From Asparagopsis taxiformis (lineage: Eukaryota > Rhodophyta > Florideophyceae > Bonnemaisoniales > Bonnemaisoniaceae): DNA of 64,000 bases. Under the pieces are notes generated by a model that worked only from the letters and a program-made list of their open reading frames with translations, was not told the DNA's origin and made no database searches. The first letter of the stretch is position 1, and the number at the start of each line of letters is the position of its first letter. The DNA lies in contig JALQPE010001674.1 in NCBI GenBank assembly GCA_030407315.1, positions 1-64,000 of the forward strand, in the 5' to 3' direction. Shown piece after piece: positions 20,295 to 33,235 of the stretch. The position numbers and the translations under genes are program-made.

Positions 20295-23200
20295 ATGGCT
20301 AGACCGAGAAAGTCTAGGAATGGCCCGAGGCTCTGTTTCAACTATGTAGCCCCTGTCCGCAATCGGACTAGACGCTCGACATCCAGAACAGTCTCAAATC
20401 CTTTTGCCGTTCAGGAAATGGACTGCAATACACCAGAGACCCATCATCCTCGCCCGGCAACAGAGTATGGTAGCACTTCGAACCCTCCCCATGCTCCCAT
20501 AGCTACCAATTCCCAGACCCCATATCCAGATCCAGTCCTCCCTTCCTCGTCTTCACAGGATATCTTCAGACCTGGGAGCAATTCTGTGGATACCACCCTC
20601 CCTTTGACGTACGCCAATAGTGGGCAGCAGAACAATATACTCAAGTATACTTCTGGAACAATTGTTCCAGAAGTTCAAAAAGCTTGTGTTACTCCTAGCG
20701 ACGATGATATTGTACTATCCTCCGGCAGAGACCCCGTCACTTCTGCTGCGACAGTTCCTAAACTGTGCCATCCCGCTGCTTCCGACCATCATGAGAACGT
20801 CAGCGCAACAAACGACTCCGATTCGGATGACAACGACCTGTTTCTACAGGAGGAGGCAGAAGCGAAGCTCCTAATCTCTTCTCCCTTTATCATGAACACG
20901 TCCAATCCAGACAAAGCTCGCAATTACATGACAGAATGGACAACGTTGTACGCTGTCGCCAAACTGACAGGGTCGACGAAATGCACCGCAGCAAACCTTC
21001 AGGAAGATCGCGTGTTGTTCGATTTCGCTAGACAAGGTTCCACGAACAAACACGTTCAGCGAAGTCTACCCCATTATTCGACAATTATGCGGAAGGTAAG
21101 ACCGTGGCTGTTCTTCAACGCATGGTTACGTTCGGAAACCGTATACTTCCCTGTAAACGCAGAGCGTAGTGCAGCTCGTGTTGCCTCTTCTGCAATTCTA
21201 CGAAGAAGCAAGGTCGAACAAAACAAAGCTAGTCAATCAGCACCTGTACTTATCGTTCCACCAAGCGAATATGCACGAGCAGACATTACTGCACCACATA
21301 TATTCGACCTTGCGTGGCGTGATAACACACAATTGGATGCTTCTGACTCGGATGACATACTAAGTTTACATGGTAACGTGTGCAAGTCGAAGCTAGGAAA
21401 ATTCAGAGAGTACTCCTTGAAAGGACAAAACTACACGATGAGGGCGGAGGCGGTAAAAGACGGCTTTCTCGTTTCTCCTTTCGGTGGTAGTATTGTGGAA
21501 CTGCATGTCACATCAGGGCAGCACGCCTCTTCTCTAGATCCTACTCTCAGTTCCCTTTTCCAACATGAATCACTATCTTCCAGCCATGAGTAGTTCAAAG
21601 CTATCACATCTTCTTTATGGATAAACTCCGGTGCCACATTTCATAGTAGGCTTTCGGTCTCCCCGCATTCATATGGGTCCGCCTTCATCCTTCAGAAAGA
21701 GTCGTTCCGGGAATATGCTCGGCCGGGTGATCACCTGACAGTTTTATCACCCAGTCCTGAGTGTAACCCTACTCAAAATTGTGGTATACAGTTCTTCATT
21801 GGGCTTGTCGTCAGCTCTCCCGGACCGCCAGGCCCATCACAAAAACTGCTCTTTCTCGTCAACTCTGAAGGGCATTACAAAGTTGTCGGCGGAACTCGTG
21901 CAATCAATAATGTCAAGTTATTGAAACCAGGCACGAGCCCCAGCCCCTTTCATCCTACACATCTCCGTGGGGTTCTCAGCTGCGGTACCACATACTACGT
22001 CTATCCATTTCTTTTATACTGCGATGACTTCAATGAAGCCTCTGGTAAGAAAGGGAGTGCTGGAGGATGCTATATGCTCCCAATGGGTCTTCCGCTGGAC
22101 TGTCGCCGGAACAGTTCTGCTGTGCGCGTTATCGGTGTCACAGGTCCTGGTGTTAGTACAAACCATATCCTTCGACATATCTCTAGAGACATTATTCAAG
22201 GATGTACGTCGGGGTTTCGTGATGTCGATCCAGACGGCAATGAATATCTAATTTTCCTGGACTTTATTGGTTTCGTATCGGATTATCCTGCCTGTTCTCA
22301 TGTGCTGGATGTCATGGGGCACAACGCAGACTGCCCATGCCATTTGTGTTTCTTTGTAAGAGGGGGGAAATATGGGAAGAACTCGCAGTTTGGCTACGAC
22401 ACCCGTTTACATTCGAGCTCTGATACACACTTTCGCACATCCGAGCGAACAGCTGCTGTTCAGTCATCGGAAAGTTCTGCAAACATCTTGAAGTATCTGG
22501 GTTTGAGAACAGTGCAAAATATCACAGACACTCCATTGCATCTCATTGAAAGACTACTTCATGAAGCTAGGTCCAAAGGGCTGGTTCCAACCGGGACACC
22601 ACTCGGAAACGATGGTCTACGAATCCCTGTCGTGCCTGCTATTCTGGACCCATACCGTTCGACGTTTGTTGGAATTGACCATCTCCTCCATGGACTGGCA
22701 AAGGATGCTCTGGACAATGCTTTTTCAAGCTTGCCTAATGATGGTGTGAGAAGGCTGGCCGACAGGTTCATGGTGGATGCCCTCCGTGTATTGGGCCTCG
22801 CAAATCAGAACAGGATATATAACTTCAACGCAGGTGAAACTCATACAATGGGAATCTCGGACAGATTTGCAGTTCTCCTCGTCGCCGAACACTGCTTCAG
22901 GTCTTCTCTGAAATTCCAATCGCAGACTACAAGGTCATCCGAAGGTAGCGGTTCAAGGTCACTCCAGGCTTCTGAAGAGCAACGCCATCTGTCCCTAGAA
23001 CTTGTTCGTCTCCTGTCCTCTATATCTGCAGCTACATACTTCCTACCACGAAAAAATATCGACGGTTCTGAGGCAGTAAAGAGAGCTACAGGGAATTCTG
23101 CGCACAACGGTCTCCGTCGTCTGCAGCAGCTATCGAAAGAATATGCTACTCTAGTGGATGACCTGCTCAAGACTGTTCCTACCAGACAGCGGAGCACAGC

Positions 23201-23684
23201 GGTCTCGAAGAAACGGAAGATGCAGACAGAAGGTATAGTAACGAATGATAATGACCACATTGAGATGGAAAACAAGACTGCTGGATTCCGGGCAAGGAAG
23301 ATTCTTGACAATAAGCCAAACTTGCACCGTCTCATTGAGGCATTTGAACACACTGTTCCTTCTGCTCTGCTCGGACACGCTCGCCAGGTAGCTGAGCTAT
23401 CATTCGAAGCAACACATCAACAAATGAAACGAGGTCTAGAGCATTCCGGAGGTGCTGACAGACAGTTGGATGCTATGTTAGCGGCACTCGGAAACTATTG
23501 GAAAGGAAGCCTCCATCTTGCTTTGAAAAGTTTCTCCAATTCTACTCCAGCATCTGTGGAGAGACAACGTTCTAAACGGTTTCTCCTTCGTGTTCTATTC
23601 GGACGGGAGCACTGTAAATCCATGGAGAACCTCCCGGCTAGTACGCTGCATGACCTCTGTCAAGAACCCTTCTCGAACATTTGA
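20295..23684 (+). pseudogene. X transposase, TNP2/CMC-like, one in-frame stop
   Basis: The first in-frame ATG is 20295 (MARPRKSRNGPRLC), giving a basic N-terminus like the CACTA2 transposase (MAPRRTPIRKK). The frame is open to 23684 except for one TAG at 21591-21593. The central core includes FLDFIGFVSDYPACSHVLDV, then GHNADCPCHLC; this matches the D-[FY]-P-A...G...C-P-x-x-C region of TNP2-family (CACTA/CMC) transposases. Pairwise similarity to the CACTA2 protein runs throughout (GVSTNHILRHISRDII versus GVSTNCVLRYIVQDIV; LDPYRSTFVGIDHLL versus FDPYRSAVIAPDHL). The family would cut and paste the element in the nucleus. Assignment to TNP2 rather than Plavaka or another CMC branch is inference. 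Confidence 0.8.
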
Positions 23685-24349
23685 ATAGGTCTTCTTTACC
23701 ATTCTTCTCTTCTCCATATTCATATTACTCGTGGACAGGAGTTCCCTCTTCATTACCACAGCAGGATTTTTCCTGTGGGCAGAATTCGGATGCAGTCATG
23801 CTTCGTGGAAAACCATGCAAGGGAGCACGTCTCAGTTCTGCCCACCCTGCCTGTGCAGCTTCGCCCTCTGCTGCGTCTCGGGACTTTTCAAAGCCACAAG
23901 AAATAGCTTCTGGCTGTGTAGTACAAGCTTGCTACTCAGCTTCCCCGTCTTCTAGAATTCTACAGAAGACCTGTTCGCCTTCTTTTTGGGCTGTTACCAC
24001 CGTGTTTGACCTGACTATTGATGGAAACATTGCTTCACCGGGAAACGTTTGCATACACGAATCTCACCAGGAAAACCTGTCTCCACCACACGCTATTGTT
24101 CTTCCAGTTATCAAGCAGAAGTCCTCCCCCACTACGTTTGCTCCGAACACCGATTCCGGCTCCTGGTTTCTCCCTCTCACTTCAGGGGTTCGTAAGGTTG
24201 GTCTCCTCCACAATTGTAGCCCTTCATTATGTTCTGTGGAGCAAGGCACTTCGAATGGAGGAATTACGCATGGAGGTCCTTCGTTTATGGATGGTGGTTC
24301 CTTCTCTATATTTGCAAGAGAAGATGGATATCCGCCAAGGACTGCATAA
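23681..24349 (+). pseudogene. C-terminal tail of the X transposase in a shifted frame
   Basis: It starts 4 bases inside the end of the main frame. The last residues, AREDGYPPRTA then stop, correspond to RRDGFPPRAA then stop at the end of the CACTA2 transposase (56200), so this is the continuation of the same protein after a frameshift. The region between is poorly conserved. It is present again, inverted, at 48989-49678. Confidence 0.65.
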
Positions 24350-24639
24350 TACTCTAGGGTCTAGTACATAAGCTTCTCTACCATATTACTTCCCGTAAAC
24401 AAACTTCCTCATATTGTAGCCTTTCCGTCACATACATCCACCTTGACATTGGCCATACTTATGTCCCTTGTCCCAAAAACTGTCAGACACTATGTTATAT
24501 TTTATGTAACCATCTCTAATTCCTCGTCTATACCCCATTCATGCTTCTTCCAGAGCTTATCCATTCCTTGAACTGCCTCAAGCCTGAACCAGCTTCCTCA
24601 GGGCGGAACGTACCACAATAAAATTAAAGGCAAATTAAG

Positions 24640-24765
24640 TTTTTTTTACTGCAGTAAAAACTGATCTACCAAATGCATCTTCCTAGATCACTTCTTACTG
24701 CAGTAAAAAGTGATCTACCAAATGCATCTTCCTAGATCACTTTTTACTGCAGTAACTAGTCATTT
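24640..24765. repeat. Palindromic 65-bp tandem repeat
   Basis: The unit runs from one TTACTGCAGTAA to the next, with AAAGTGATCTACCAAATGCA and TCTTCCTAGATCACTTTT between. Two units here, one in the inverted copy (48650-48720). Confidence 0.85.
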
Positions 24766-24841
24766 TTTCTAATTTTTCATCATTGGCTCCTCAGCCTGCA
24801 ATACACGTTTCCGCTCACAAGCGTGCAGCTGCACGCCAGCT

Positions 24842-24881
24842 GTAATGAAATAGAACACTACCTAGTGTTCTATTTCATTAC
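24842..24881. repeat. Perfect 19-bp-arm hairpin
   Basis: GTAATGAAATAGAACACTA and its exact reverse complement around CC. The inverted copy at about 48531-48568 has one changed base in an arm. Confidence 0.9.
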
Positions 24882-25800
24882 GTATTCATGACGAGTCCAT
24901 CTCGAGTCCATGACGTGTCCATGACGTGTTCATAGATCATCGATGATTTGTTTCTGATTTGTCAGTACGAAAAGCGCGCGCTTTCTCACTACGCAAGTGA
25001 AATACGCGACCTCTGGGCTCACTCTGCAGCAGTATTTAAGCCTTGCGTCACGCCGGGCAACATCGCCAGCACCTGTCGCTCGGAGCACACCACCTACGCA
25101 GGATGGGGCGGCGGAGTGCAATCACATCCCTACGGATGTGATTGTGCCCCGCCGCCTCCATCCTACGATAAGGTTTTCCTGCTCATTTAGTCTTTTAGCC
25201 ATTCCTCCCATTCTCTTTTTCTGCGGTTCTTCGTTGTTCTTCTGCTAACATACTTTTCTGCCTTTCCTACTTTCTGTTTCGTCTTTCTCCAGGGCTACTG
25301 TCATTACTACGTTTTCTCACTTCTAATCGAGCTTTTGGCATACCGTTTCCAGCACTAACCACTGTGTCATCCACTTCTTTCCATCTATGTGCCAGCAGAA
25401 GTTTCTGGGTTCTCTACAATCCGCTTACTCAAGCTCTGGCTCCACTATCAACGGTATGTTCTCTCGCTTCTAACCATGCTTCTAGCGTTGATGAAGTTAC
25501 ATTCCTAGCACTAACCATTGATTCATCTATTCTTTTCCTTCCAGGTGCCAACAGAAATTTCTGGCTTCCCCTCATCTCTCTTTTCATGCCTATATGTATT
25601 TGTAGTTACTTTATGTAGAGCTAGTGTTTTGCCGTTTAGTATCTGCCATGGTGGCATAGTTCATAGTTCCGTAGTGCAGTGTACAGATGATCTTCATGTC
25701 GTTAAACTTTTGGCGTTAGCTGCCCATTTACCTATTCCATATCCACTACACCATATCGTAAATCTTGCGTACCCGCTACTGGCTGCAACCTAGTCTAATT

Positions 25801-26804
25801 CATTGTCCCTATGCCGATTTCCATTCTACCTAGATATCGTTTCAGTCAGACCTATCCGTCCTGCAGTTTCTCCGCAAAAGTGCGATGTGCCGCCCGTTCT
25901 ACCTTTCAGTTTCTACCCAGAGCGCCCACCGGTGCAACTACTCTACCCAGTGGACATGGACCACGCCCACCCGACGGTACAACTACTCTACCCAGTGAAC
26001 ATGGTCCACGCCAACCCGACGGTACAACCACTACATCCAGTGGAAGTGAACCGTACCCATTACAGTGCTCCACGGTGGAATAATACCAGTGTCACGAGCA
26101 GGTGTTATAATAGAATATATCCGGGCTTTACACAGTACTGTAGTTTGGAAACTAACCGCGCTTTGCCTTGGGCCGCACATGCCCAGTCAATGGTCCCTTT
26201 CTAAATTATCGTTTGGCCAGTTCCACAAGTCAGCTTGGTCACGTCCCATGAGCAAAAAGTCACCTACTCTGGAATTATTCCAATGAATACAATAATCATA
26301 CTTTGGTCACCGTCCATTCAGCGAGTGCTGCTTACGCCTGGTTTCAGACACCGGACCGTCACGGTGTGCCCATTATATTTTATAGTTTATTTCTACGAAT
26401 CGCTCTGCACCTTCCACCACATATCGCAGTCACGGTGCACCCCATATCTAACTATACCCATATACAGTACTGGTTCCATTCCAACAGTCCGTGCCTGCGT
26501 GACTTGGCCCGTTCTAGTCAACCCGCCGTCCTGCTCATATATGGACGTGGTTCATTTCCATCCCTACGTGTCCTTCCGTACATGGTTCAGCCATCACCTC
26601 ACGGCCACACCATAGTTCTGCTTGGTTCCTGCCTACTGTAAAACAAAATCGCCGTGCTGGTCTCAGCCCATGATTTTTTACATTTTTTTCGATGGGCCTT
26701 ATCCAAACGTTGGGGATGGGCGTTCCGCTAAAATATGGTGACTAGTTCTACTGTACAATACGGCATTTTCCATGGAATATTCTCTATTTTTGCTTATCCT
26801 GTGG
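25801..26804. repeat. X right subterminal region with 48-bp repeats
   Basis: About three 48-bp units (GGTACAACTACTCTACCCAG plus GGACATGGTCCACGCC...) at about 25925-26060, then scattered variants of CACGGT/GGTCC up to the terminus. This resembles the subterminal repeat region of CACTA elements. The inverted copy has one unit fewer. Confidence 0.6.
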
Positions 26805-28489
26805 AGGCCGTTCGACACGTCGTCGTCGTGAGCCCACGAGGCTCGTTCGTCATCGTGACTCGTTTCCACCTCGAGTGGTGTGTCGTCAGCGGGAGTCGTC
26901 ACGTAGACTCCGCTGCGGCCAGTTACGCTGGCCATTTCGTTCGTTCGCCCACGGGCGGGGTCACGTCGGTCATTACGAAAGTCGCCGCGGCGCCTGTCGA
27001 AGGGCCTCCCCCCGTCACGATTGGGGTTTCGGAGTATCGTAGGCGGCGTGCCGTACCTCCGCGGGGTCACGTTCCCATCGCTCATCAGGTCGTTCCTGGT
27101 TACGTTTGGCCATTCGTTGGCGGAAGTACTCAGCCTGACGTGGGTTGCTCTTCACGTGGAAGAGGTAGTACTTGTACGCGAAAAAGATCCGTTGATCTGG
27201 CGTCAGACGCGGACACGTAAACGTCGAGTGGCCATCTTCGCGGCATGACCAACACGATAGCGTCCAGTAATCATTCGGGATTACGGAATGCGCCAATTGC
27301 GTCTGCTCGCTCGTGAGCTTCGGCACGTCCTCGCATGGACGGTTCAATCGAGCTTCGAGCTCGTCCAGCTTTTTGTTTGCCGTTTTCGTATCGTTGGGCG
27401 GCGGCTCGTTCGTGAAGAGGATTGCCTCTAAATTCTCGGCAACGTGATCCGCAGCGAGCGACACGTCGTCATCATCCCTCGCGGGGATATTCGAGTTACC
27501 ATCGTGGTAACTGGGTTCGCTAGCCCGTTCATTACGTAAGTACGCGGACTCATCGTAGTCCGCGAACTTCCTCGACTCGTGGTCGGGAATAGCCAACGTA
27601 GGCTTCACCGGAAACCGCACTTTCGGTTTCGCGGCTGACGCGACAGCTGCCGTACGTGCACGGAAGGTCGTTCCTTCGGCCGTCGCCAATCGTCTCACAA
27701 CGGTGAGGTCGTTCCTCTCCCGTTCGGGAGTGACCGGAGTCGTTCCGTCACTGCTGCCCGAGTCGAGGGCAGCAAACCACGTACGTAGTGGAGAACGAGG
27801 ATTCGATCCGTAAACACGTAGTTGCACGCCCGCGTGGCAGTATCGAGTCTATCAGCGTACTGATTCTCGTCCTCGTTAGGACTCAGCGTGATCATCGTGA
27901 CCTTTTCGTAGGCCTCCTGCAGCATGTCGTCTTGGAGGTATCGTTTCATCAACCCGTTGATTACGTGAGGCCACGAAAACCTCTTCGTCGGATCAGTCGT
28001 GATCACGCCAGTCGTACACTGGGAATCGTAGAAACGTCGGGCGTCCCCTTCGAGGAAGAAGTGCAGCGCACGTACTGCCACTCCCTCCCACACTCCGAGT
28101 GTGCTGAACCCATCACGTATTTGGGCGAGGAATCCGAGCAACGTAATCGGATTCCGGCCGGAGAACGGCGTTAACGTAGGGAATAGTCCCTCCAGCTCAC
28201 GTTTGAGCTTATGTACGCTTTGACTCTCGTTCACGTAGAGATGTTCACGTATATCGTTAAGTCGGTACATGCAGTACGATACCACGTTCGCAAATGCGTC
28301 GAGCATTGTCGTGTGCTCTGCCAACGCGTGGCAAACGGGTCCGAGGGCGTTCCCTGGTAAGCGTACCGCGTCGGCACGTTCGTTTTCGTGGACTCGCGTG
28401 TCCGTCGTGCCGAACGTACCCAGCCACGGAATGTACGTCTCACGTGGCGGGGGAGCTCTCGTATCGAATTGCGCAGCTCGTGCTGCGTC
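26805..28489 (-). pseudogene. Gypsy-type gag fragment
   Basis: On the minus strand a gag-like protein enters from the right, where Copia1 cuts it at 28489. Residues such as FSGRNPITLLGFLAQIRDGF and FLEGDARRFYDSQ, and the later EDENQYADRLDTATRACNY, fit the retrotransposon gag capsid domain. Downstream, after a frame change near 27750, is a CCHC knuckle (CWSCREDGHSTFTC) that would bind RNA. The C-terminal part changes frame again near 27050 and stops at the X boundary, so protease and polymerase are absent. The composition is unusual (many TACG and ACG words, CG-rich), matching the other Gypsy-related pieces in the window. Confidence 0.7.
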
Positions 28490-28964
28490 TGTGAAAATCA
28501 AAATGGTCGCTTACCAGCGTTTACTAAAAATTGCGAGCTCACCAGATTATTTCTACTACTGGCGAGATGCGCCAACGGTGAGTCGGACAGACTGTTCTTG
28601 GTTTGTCCAGACAGTCTGTCGTTGCCATCACCACCTGCCAATCTGGTACACGTGTGATTTCTATCATGCCATCGCCACGTGTACATATATCATAACATTT
28701 TTCCCAGTGCCAGGACCTCAACTCGTCCTAGCATTTCTAATTACTAATTTGAATTATGACAAACAAATTAAAACTTCTGAGGCTAGTTACTCCGTAATGG
28801 AGTGTCGTAGGAGCCCCGGAGAAGTTGCTACCCGACTAATTCGGTGACGCTGAATACGATGAGATAGGTTTCGGAGCGCTCAGAACACTCCTTCATAGAG
28901 AAATCGAGAGTCAAAGTTTTCTCACGGAATTAGGCCTTCGAGGCCTATTCGCAGTGATTCAACA
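28490..28964 (-). repeat. Copia1 3' LTR
   Basis: 475 bp. It differs from the other LTR mainly in the first ~30 bases on the plus strand (the U5 end), plus a T indel and one substitution elsewhere. Confidence 0.9.
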
Positions 28965-28978
28965 CTCCCCCTCTTTGG
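28965..28978 (-). promoter_or_regulatory. Copia1 polypurine tract
   Basis: On the minus strand AAGAGGGGGAG directly abuts the 3' LTR, the place where plus-strand priming occurs. Copia2 has CAGAGGGGGAG in the same position. Confidence 0.85.
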
Positions 28979-28979
28979 C

Positions 28980-31900
28980 TTACTCGATTGATGACAGTGC
29001 TGACACACCCATAAGTTCTCGGAGCTTCATGAACTGAACGCGTTGCAGAGGCTTATTCAGCAGGTCGGCTATCATTTCAGATGTTGGGCAGTAGTCAATT
29101 GCAAACATCTCCTTCAGTAGACAATCTCGGACGAAATGATATTGAATGTCGATATGTTTGGTTCGAGTTCCCGATGCGTCATTCTTGGCCATCTTGATTG
29201 AGCCTTGGTTATCGACATTGATGAGAATCGGATCTGCGGAGCTCTTCCCCCTGCCGAAACCAACTATATTGCTGAGCCAAATAGCCTCCTTTACAGCAGA
29301 ACTCAGGGCCATGTATCCAGCCTTGGAGGAACACTGAGCTACACAGCTTTGCTTGCGAGACTTCCAGCTCACAGCTGCGTCAGCCATCATGAAGACGTAG
29401 CCGCTGGTAGATTTCCGATTTATTGTGCAGCCTCCCCAATCTGAGTCGCTAAATCCTACCGGTGATAGATCCTCTGAGGCCTTGTAAAGTACCCCAAAAC
29501 CTTTAGTACCTGAAACATATCGTAGAACGCGCTTCACACCTACCGAGAGAGATTTGGTTGGAGTCTCGACGAACTGAGCAAGTCTTCCGACTGCAAACGC
29601 GATGTCAGGACGAGTTCCCACAGCTAGATACATTAGGCTTCCAATGGCTTTGCGGTAGAGCGTGGAGTCAATTGCCTCTGTTTCGGTATCCCCAATCGAG
29701 ATCTGAGCTTGCATTGGAGTTGTAACAGGGCTGGAGTTTTCCATTCCGAATCGTTCCAATACCTTTTCGGCGTATCGGGTTTGATTCAAGTGCAACAGCC
29801 CTCTGGAAGGGTCCCGTACAATTTCTAGTCCAAGGCACACTCGAGCTTTGCTACAGTCTTTCATCTCGAAGCGTTTGCAGAACTCTTCCTTTAGTTCGTC
29901 CAATAAGTCTCTGCTGCTAGAGGCCAGCAACAAATCATCCACGTAAAGTGCAATGATCATCATAGAATCCTTACTGTTCCTAACATAGAAGCATGGATCG
30001 TACGGGGAGCTCTGGAATGTGAGTTCAGATATGAGAAACTCGTCAATTTTAGCGTGCCACTGCCTTGGAGCCTGTTTGAGGCCGTAAAGTGCTTTCTGAA
30101 GTTTACAGACATGGTTGGGATACGCTGGACTCACAAATCCCTCAGGCTGCTCCATGTATATTTCTTGTTCGAGGTCACCATAGAGAAAGGCTGTCTTCAC
30201 ATCCATCTGATCGCAGAAAAGATCGTGATGAACAGTCAGAGCGAAGAACATGCGTAGAGTACAGAACTTGACAACAGGTGCGTATGTTTCGGCATAGTCA
30301 ATGCCATATTTCTGCTCGAATCCTCGCGTCGCGAGCCGAGCTTTATGCTTTATTGAGTGCTCTCCGTTGTCGTTGATGACATCTTTGCGTTTGAAGACCC
30401 ATTTTGTAGAAAGAAGGTTGACAGCTTCACTGCGGGGGACCAGAATCCAAGTGCGATTTGCATGGAGAGAATCCATTTCGGATTGGATTGCTTCGATCCA
30501 TAGACCTTTCTCCTCCCCCTTGGTCACCTCAGTGAAGGTGAGGAGGTGTTCTGGAGTGGAATCAGCCGCAGCAGAAACGATGGCAGTGGTTTTCCACCAT
30601 TCACCCGGAGGTTTTAGAGCACGAGAAGATTTTCGAGGAGCATTCATAATGGAAACGTCAGGTCCTGAAGCAGATGTGGGTGGAGGAGATTGTGGCTGTG
30701 ATGTGATATGTTCAGTAGAGGGACTTGAGGGTGGAGAGGGAGGAGAGTTCTTTTGTGTACGAGAACCTGGAGAGTTCTCAGATGTGTGGTTCTCAAAAGT
30801 CTCATAAGAGAAAGTGTCAAATTCTGTGTAGTCAGACTCCTTAGTCACCTTTTTCGATTTCGTCTCGTCGAAGATCACATCTCGAGACACTACTATTTTC
30901 TCATTTGTAAAGTCCCATAACTTGTATGCTTTCTGTTCTTCTGCGTACCCAAGCATTATCGCTTTGACTGAACGGTAGTCTAGCGTCTGTAGATGTTTAT
31001 CTGGAATTTTATACCAGCAATTACTGCCGAACGTGCGCATGTGTGCGATGTTTGGTTTTCGGCCGTGCCAGATTTCAAAAGGAGTCGTTCCAGATGGAAG
31101 AGAACGACTAGTAACTCGATTACGAATGTAGGCAGCACAAGAGAGTGCCTCTGCCCAGAACTCCATTGGAGTAGAGTTGTGATGAAGCATGGTTCAAATG
31201 TGATCCTTCAGAGTTCGACTCATACGTTCTGCTACGCCGTTCTGTTGTGGAGTGTATGCACAAGTCGTCTGCCGTTCGATGCCTTTCATTTCAAGGAAAG
31301 AGCAGAACTCATTGGAGAAATATTCTCCCCCTCCGTCGGAGCGTAATTGACGAAGTACTCGCCCTGTTTGTGTTTCAGCCAAGCGCAGAAATCGCTGGAA
31401 TGCATCGAAGCAATCAGACTTCCGATGCAACGGATAGACAGTGAGCCAACGAGACTTGTCGTCAATGAAAGTAACGAAATATCGAGCTCCCCCTTTTGAG
31501 CGTGGTTCTATAGGCCCTGCTAGGTCTGTGTGAACTAAATCAAGTATCTCAAAGGCTCTCGTCAGAGAAGATTTCGGGATCGCTACACGAGGCATTTTAC
31601 CGGTAACGCACCCTTCACACAGATGGGTTTTCGGGGATGAGTCGTTTTTGATTCTGAGTCCATTCACCGCGGAGATTTGTGACATTCGAAAAATTCCATT
31701 TTTGTCGAAGTGGCCTAATCGTTCATGCCATAGTTGCAGGGAAGCAACACAAGCAGATTCTATTCCAATATCCCTTTCTTTAGGAGGAACATTGAGATCG
31801 ATAGCGTAGAGTCCGTTACGTTTGTGTCCGGTGGCTATCGCGCCTCCGTCTTTAGTTAAGATGACTCCATTGTTCGTAAACTGTACCGATATTCCACGAG

Positions 31901-33055
31901 CAGTGAGAGTACTCACTGATATGAGGGAAAAAATAAATGACGGAACATGAAGGACATCTTTATGTAGGTAAACTCTTTCTTTCCCGTTTACTAGGATTGA
32001 AAGTTTAACATCGCCACATCCCACAGCTAGTGCAGTAGATTTGTCTCCTAGAGTCACATTGAAAGGTTTTAATTTCTTGTAGGAAACAAACATTGTTCGA
32101 TCGAACGTCATATGAGAAGTAGCTGCGGAGTCGATGTACCAGGTAGATGCAATGTGTATCTCCTTGAGCGACTCAGAATATGATGAGAGTAGACAAACAT
32201 ACTCTTTTCCTTCATCATCTTTGTTCTGTTCAGTGTCCATCGCTACGGCAGCCATAGAGGTTAAGTTCGACTCTCGTTGAGATATGTGAGCAGAAGTGCG
32301 AGGTTTTTTCGAGCGGGAGCGGGGAGGTCGGCCATACTTCTGCCAACAATACGACTCTGTATGGTTCGTACGCCCACACTGGATACATTTCTTCCTGTTG
32401 ATGTTTCCAGAAGGCCTTCCACTTGTGGAAACCAAAGCAGCTGTATCCGAAGACGACCCTCGAGGTTTCTGGATCGCAGCTCGACGCTCCTCTTGGAGAA
32501 GGAGACTGCGTACTTTGTCGAACGTAAAGGTGGGGTCCTCATCCCCGATAGCATCAAGAGCAGTAATAAGTGTTTAGAAAGAAGAGGGAAGTCCATTGAG
32601 AACAGCCATGGCCATTTCTTTATCGTCAATGTTGACACCCATGGAGGTCAATACTGTTGCCATTTGTCGAACCCGGTTGATATAAACCAGCATTTGCTCA
32701 CCTGGTCTCATCGTAGCAGTATAGAAGTCCCGCCTCGCGGCTAGTTTGTTGAGCAATGTATGCCTTTGATGCACGTTACAAATCTCTTGCCACATTTCTA
32801 GAGCAGTAGTGGTGTGTGTAACATTCTTGAGCATCTCGTCGGACAACGTGATTCCGATGGCCATTCGGGCAGTTTTATCCTTTCGTAGCCATTTCGAAAG
32901 CTCTTCTGGTCTGTAGGGCGAGGAGGACAAAGTTCCGAGTCAATCATTTCGTCTACCTCTCGATGACCGAGGATGAGTTCCATCTTTTGTTTCCATGAAT
33001 GGAAGTTGGAGTAGTCCAGCTTCTCTATTCGGATCCCAGATGTATTGCTCTCCAT
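28980..33055 (-). pseudogene. Copia1 gag-pol polyprotein (broken)
   Basis: Starts at ATG 33055 (MESNTSGIRIEKLDYSNFHS). The gag part changes frame near 32930 and 32580. Then come a CCHC knuckle (CIQCGRTNHTESYC), protease DSAATSH, integrase HHCC and DDE core (LVHTDLAGP, RSDGGGEYFSNEF), reverse transcriptase (MDVKTAFLYGDL, YVDDLLLASS) and RNase H. An in-frame TGA at 31196-31194 sits within integrase where Copia2 reads arginine (LIRAMLHHN). In RNase H the usual SSSEAEYMAL is SSKAGYMAL, so both acidic residues of that motif are changed. It normally makes the particle, protease, integrase and reverse transcriptase; this copy cannot. Confidence 0.9.
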
Positions 33056-33235
33056 CGCTCTTTAATATGTTTTATCTGTTCGACCTTTCCCAAGTAGACG
33101 ACTGATAGTCGTCGAGGACCAAGCTGGGGTCTATAGGATAGAAACTTCTAGCTAAGAGCGAAGAAAGGAGAACAAGTGAACAAGGTTTATGGATGCGAAA
33201 TTAGCTAGATTCCTAGAGTATAGAAACGAAATTAT

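Larger units (their letters stand above)
24350..25800. other. X 3' non-coding region
   Basis: No convincing gene. It holds the PstI-type palindromes (24640-24765), two hairpins (24842-24881 and near 25117-25147) and a T/C-rich stretch. Open frames of 80-90 codons here are also open in the inverted copy, as expected from near-identity. Confidence 0.45.
15218..26804 (+). mobile_element. Transposon X (CACTA/CMC-like) with transposase and ParB-like gene
   Basis: It contains a transposase clearly homologous to that of CACTA2 (20295-24349) and a divergent ParB-like accessory gene (18542-15757). The right terminus is set at 26804 because the inverted copy at 46650-49975 ends at the same base but is followed by unrelated sequence. 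Read inward this end is CCACAGGATAAGC or, dropping one possibly coincidental base, CACAGG. The left terminus was not found; CACTA1 abuts it, so 15218 is only a working limit. The unit is rich in tandem repeats at both ends. Confidence 0.6.
23385..26804 (+). repeat. Left arm of 3.3-kb inverted repeat (X 3' part)
   Basis: Near-identical, in reverse complement, to 46650-49975. The arm starts in the transposase gene at CAGGTAG and ends at TCCTGTGG. The left arm carries one extra 65-bp and one extra 48-bp tandem unit. Confidence 0.9.
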
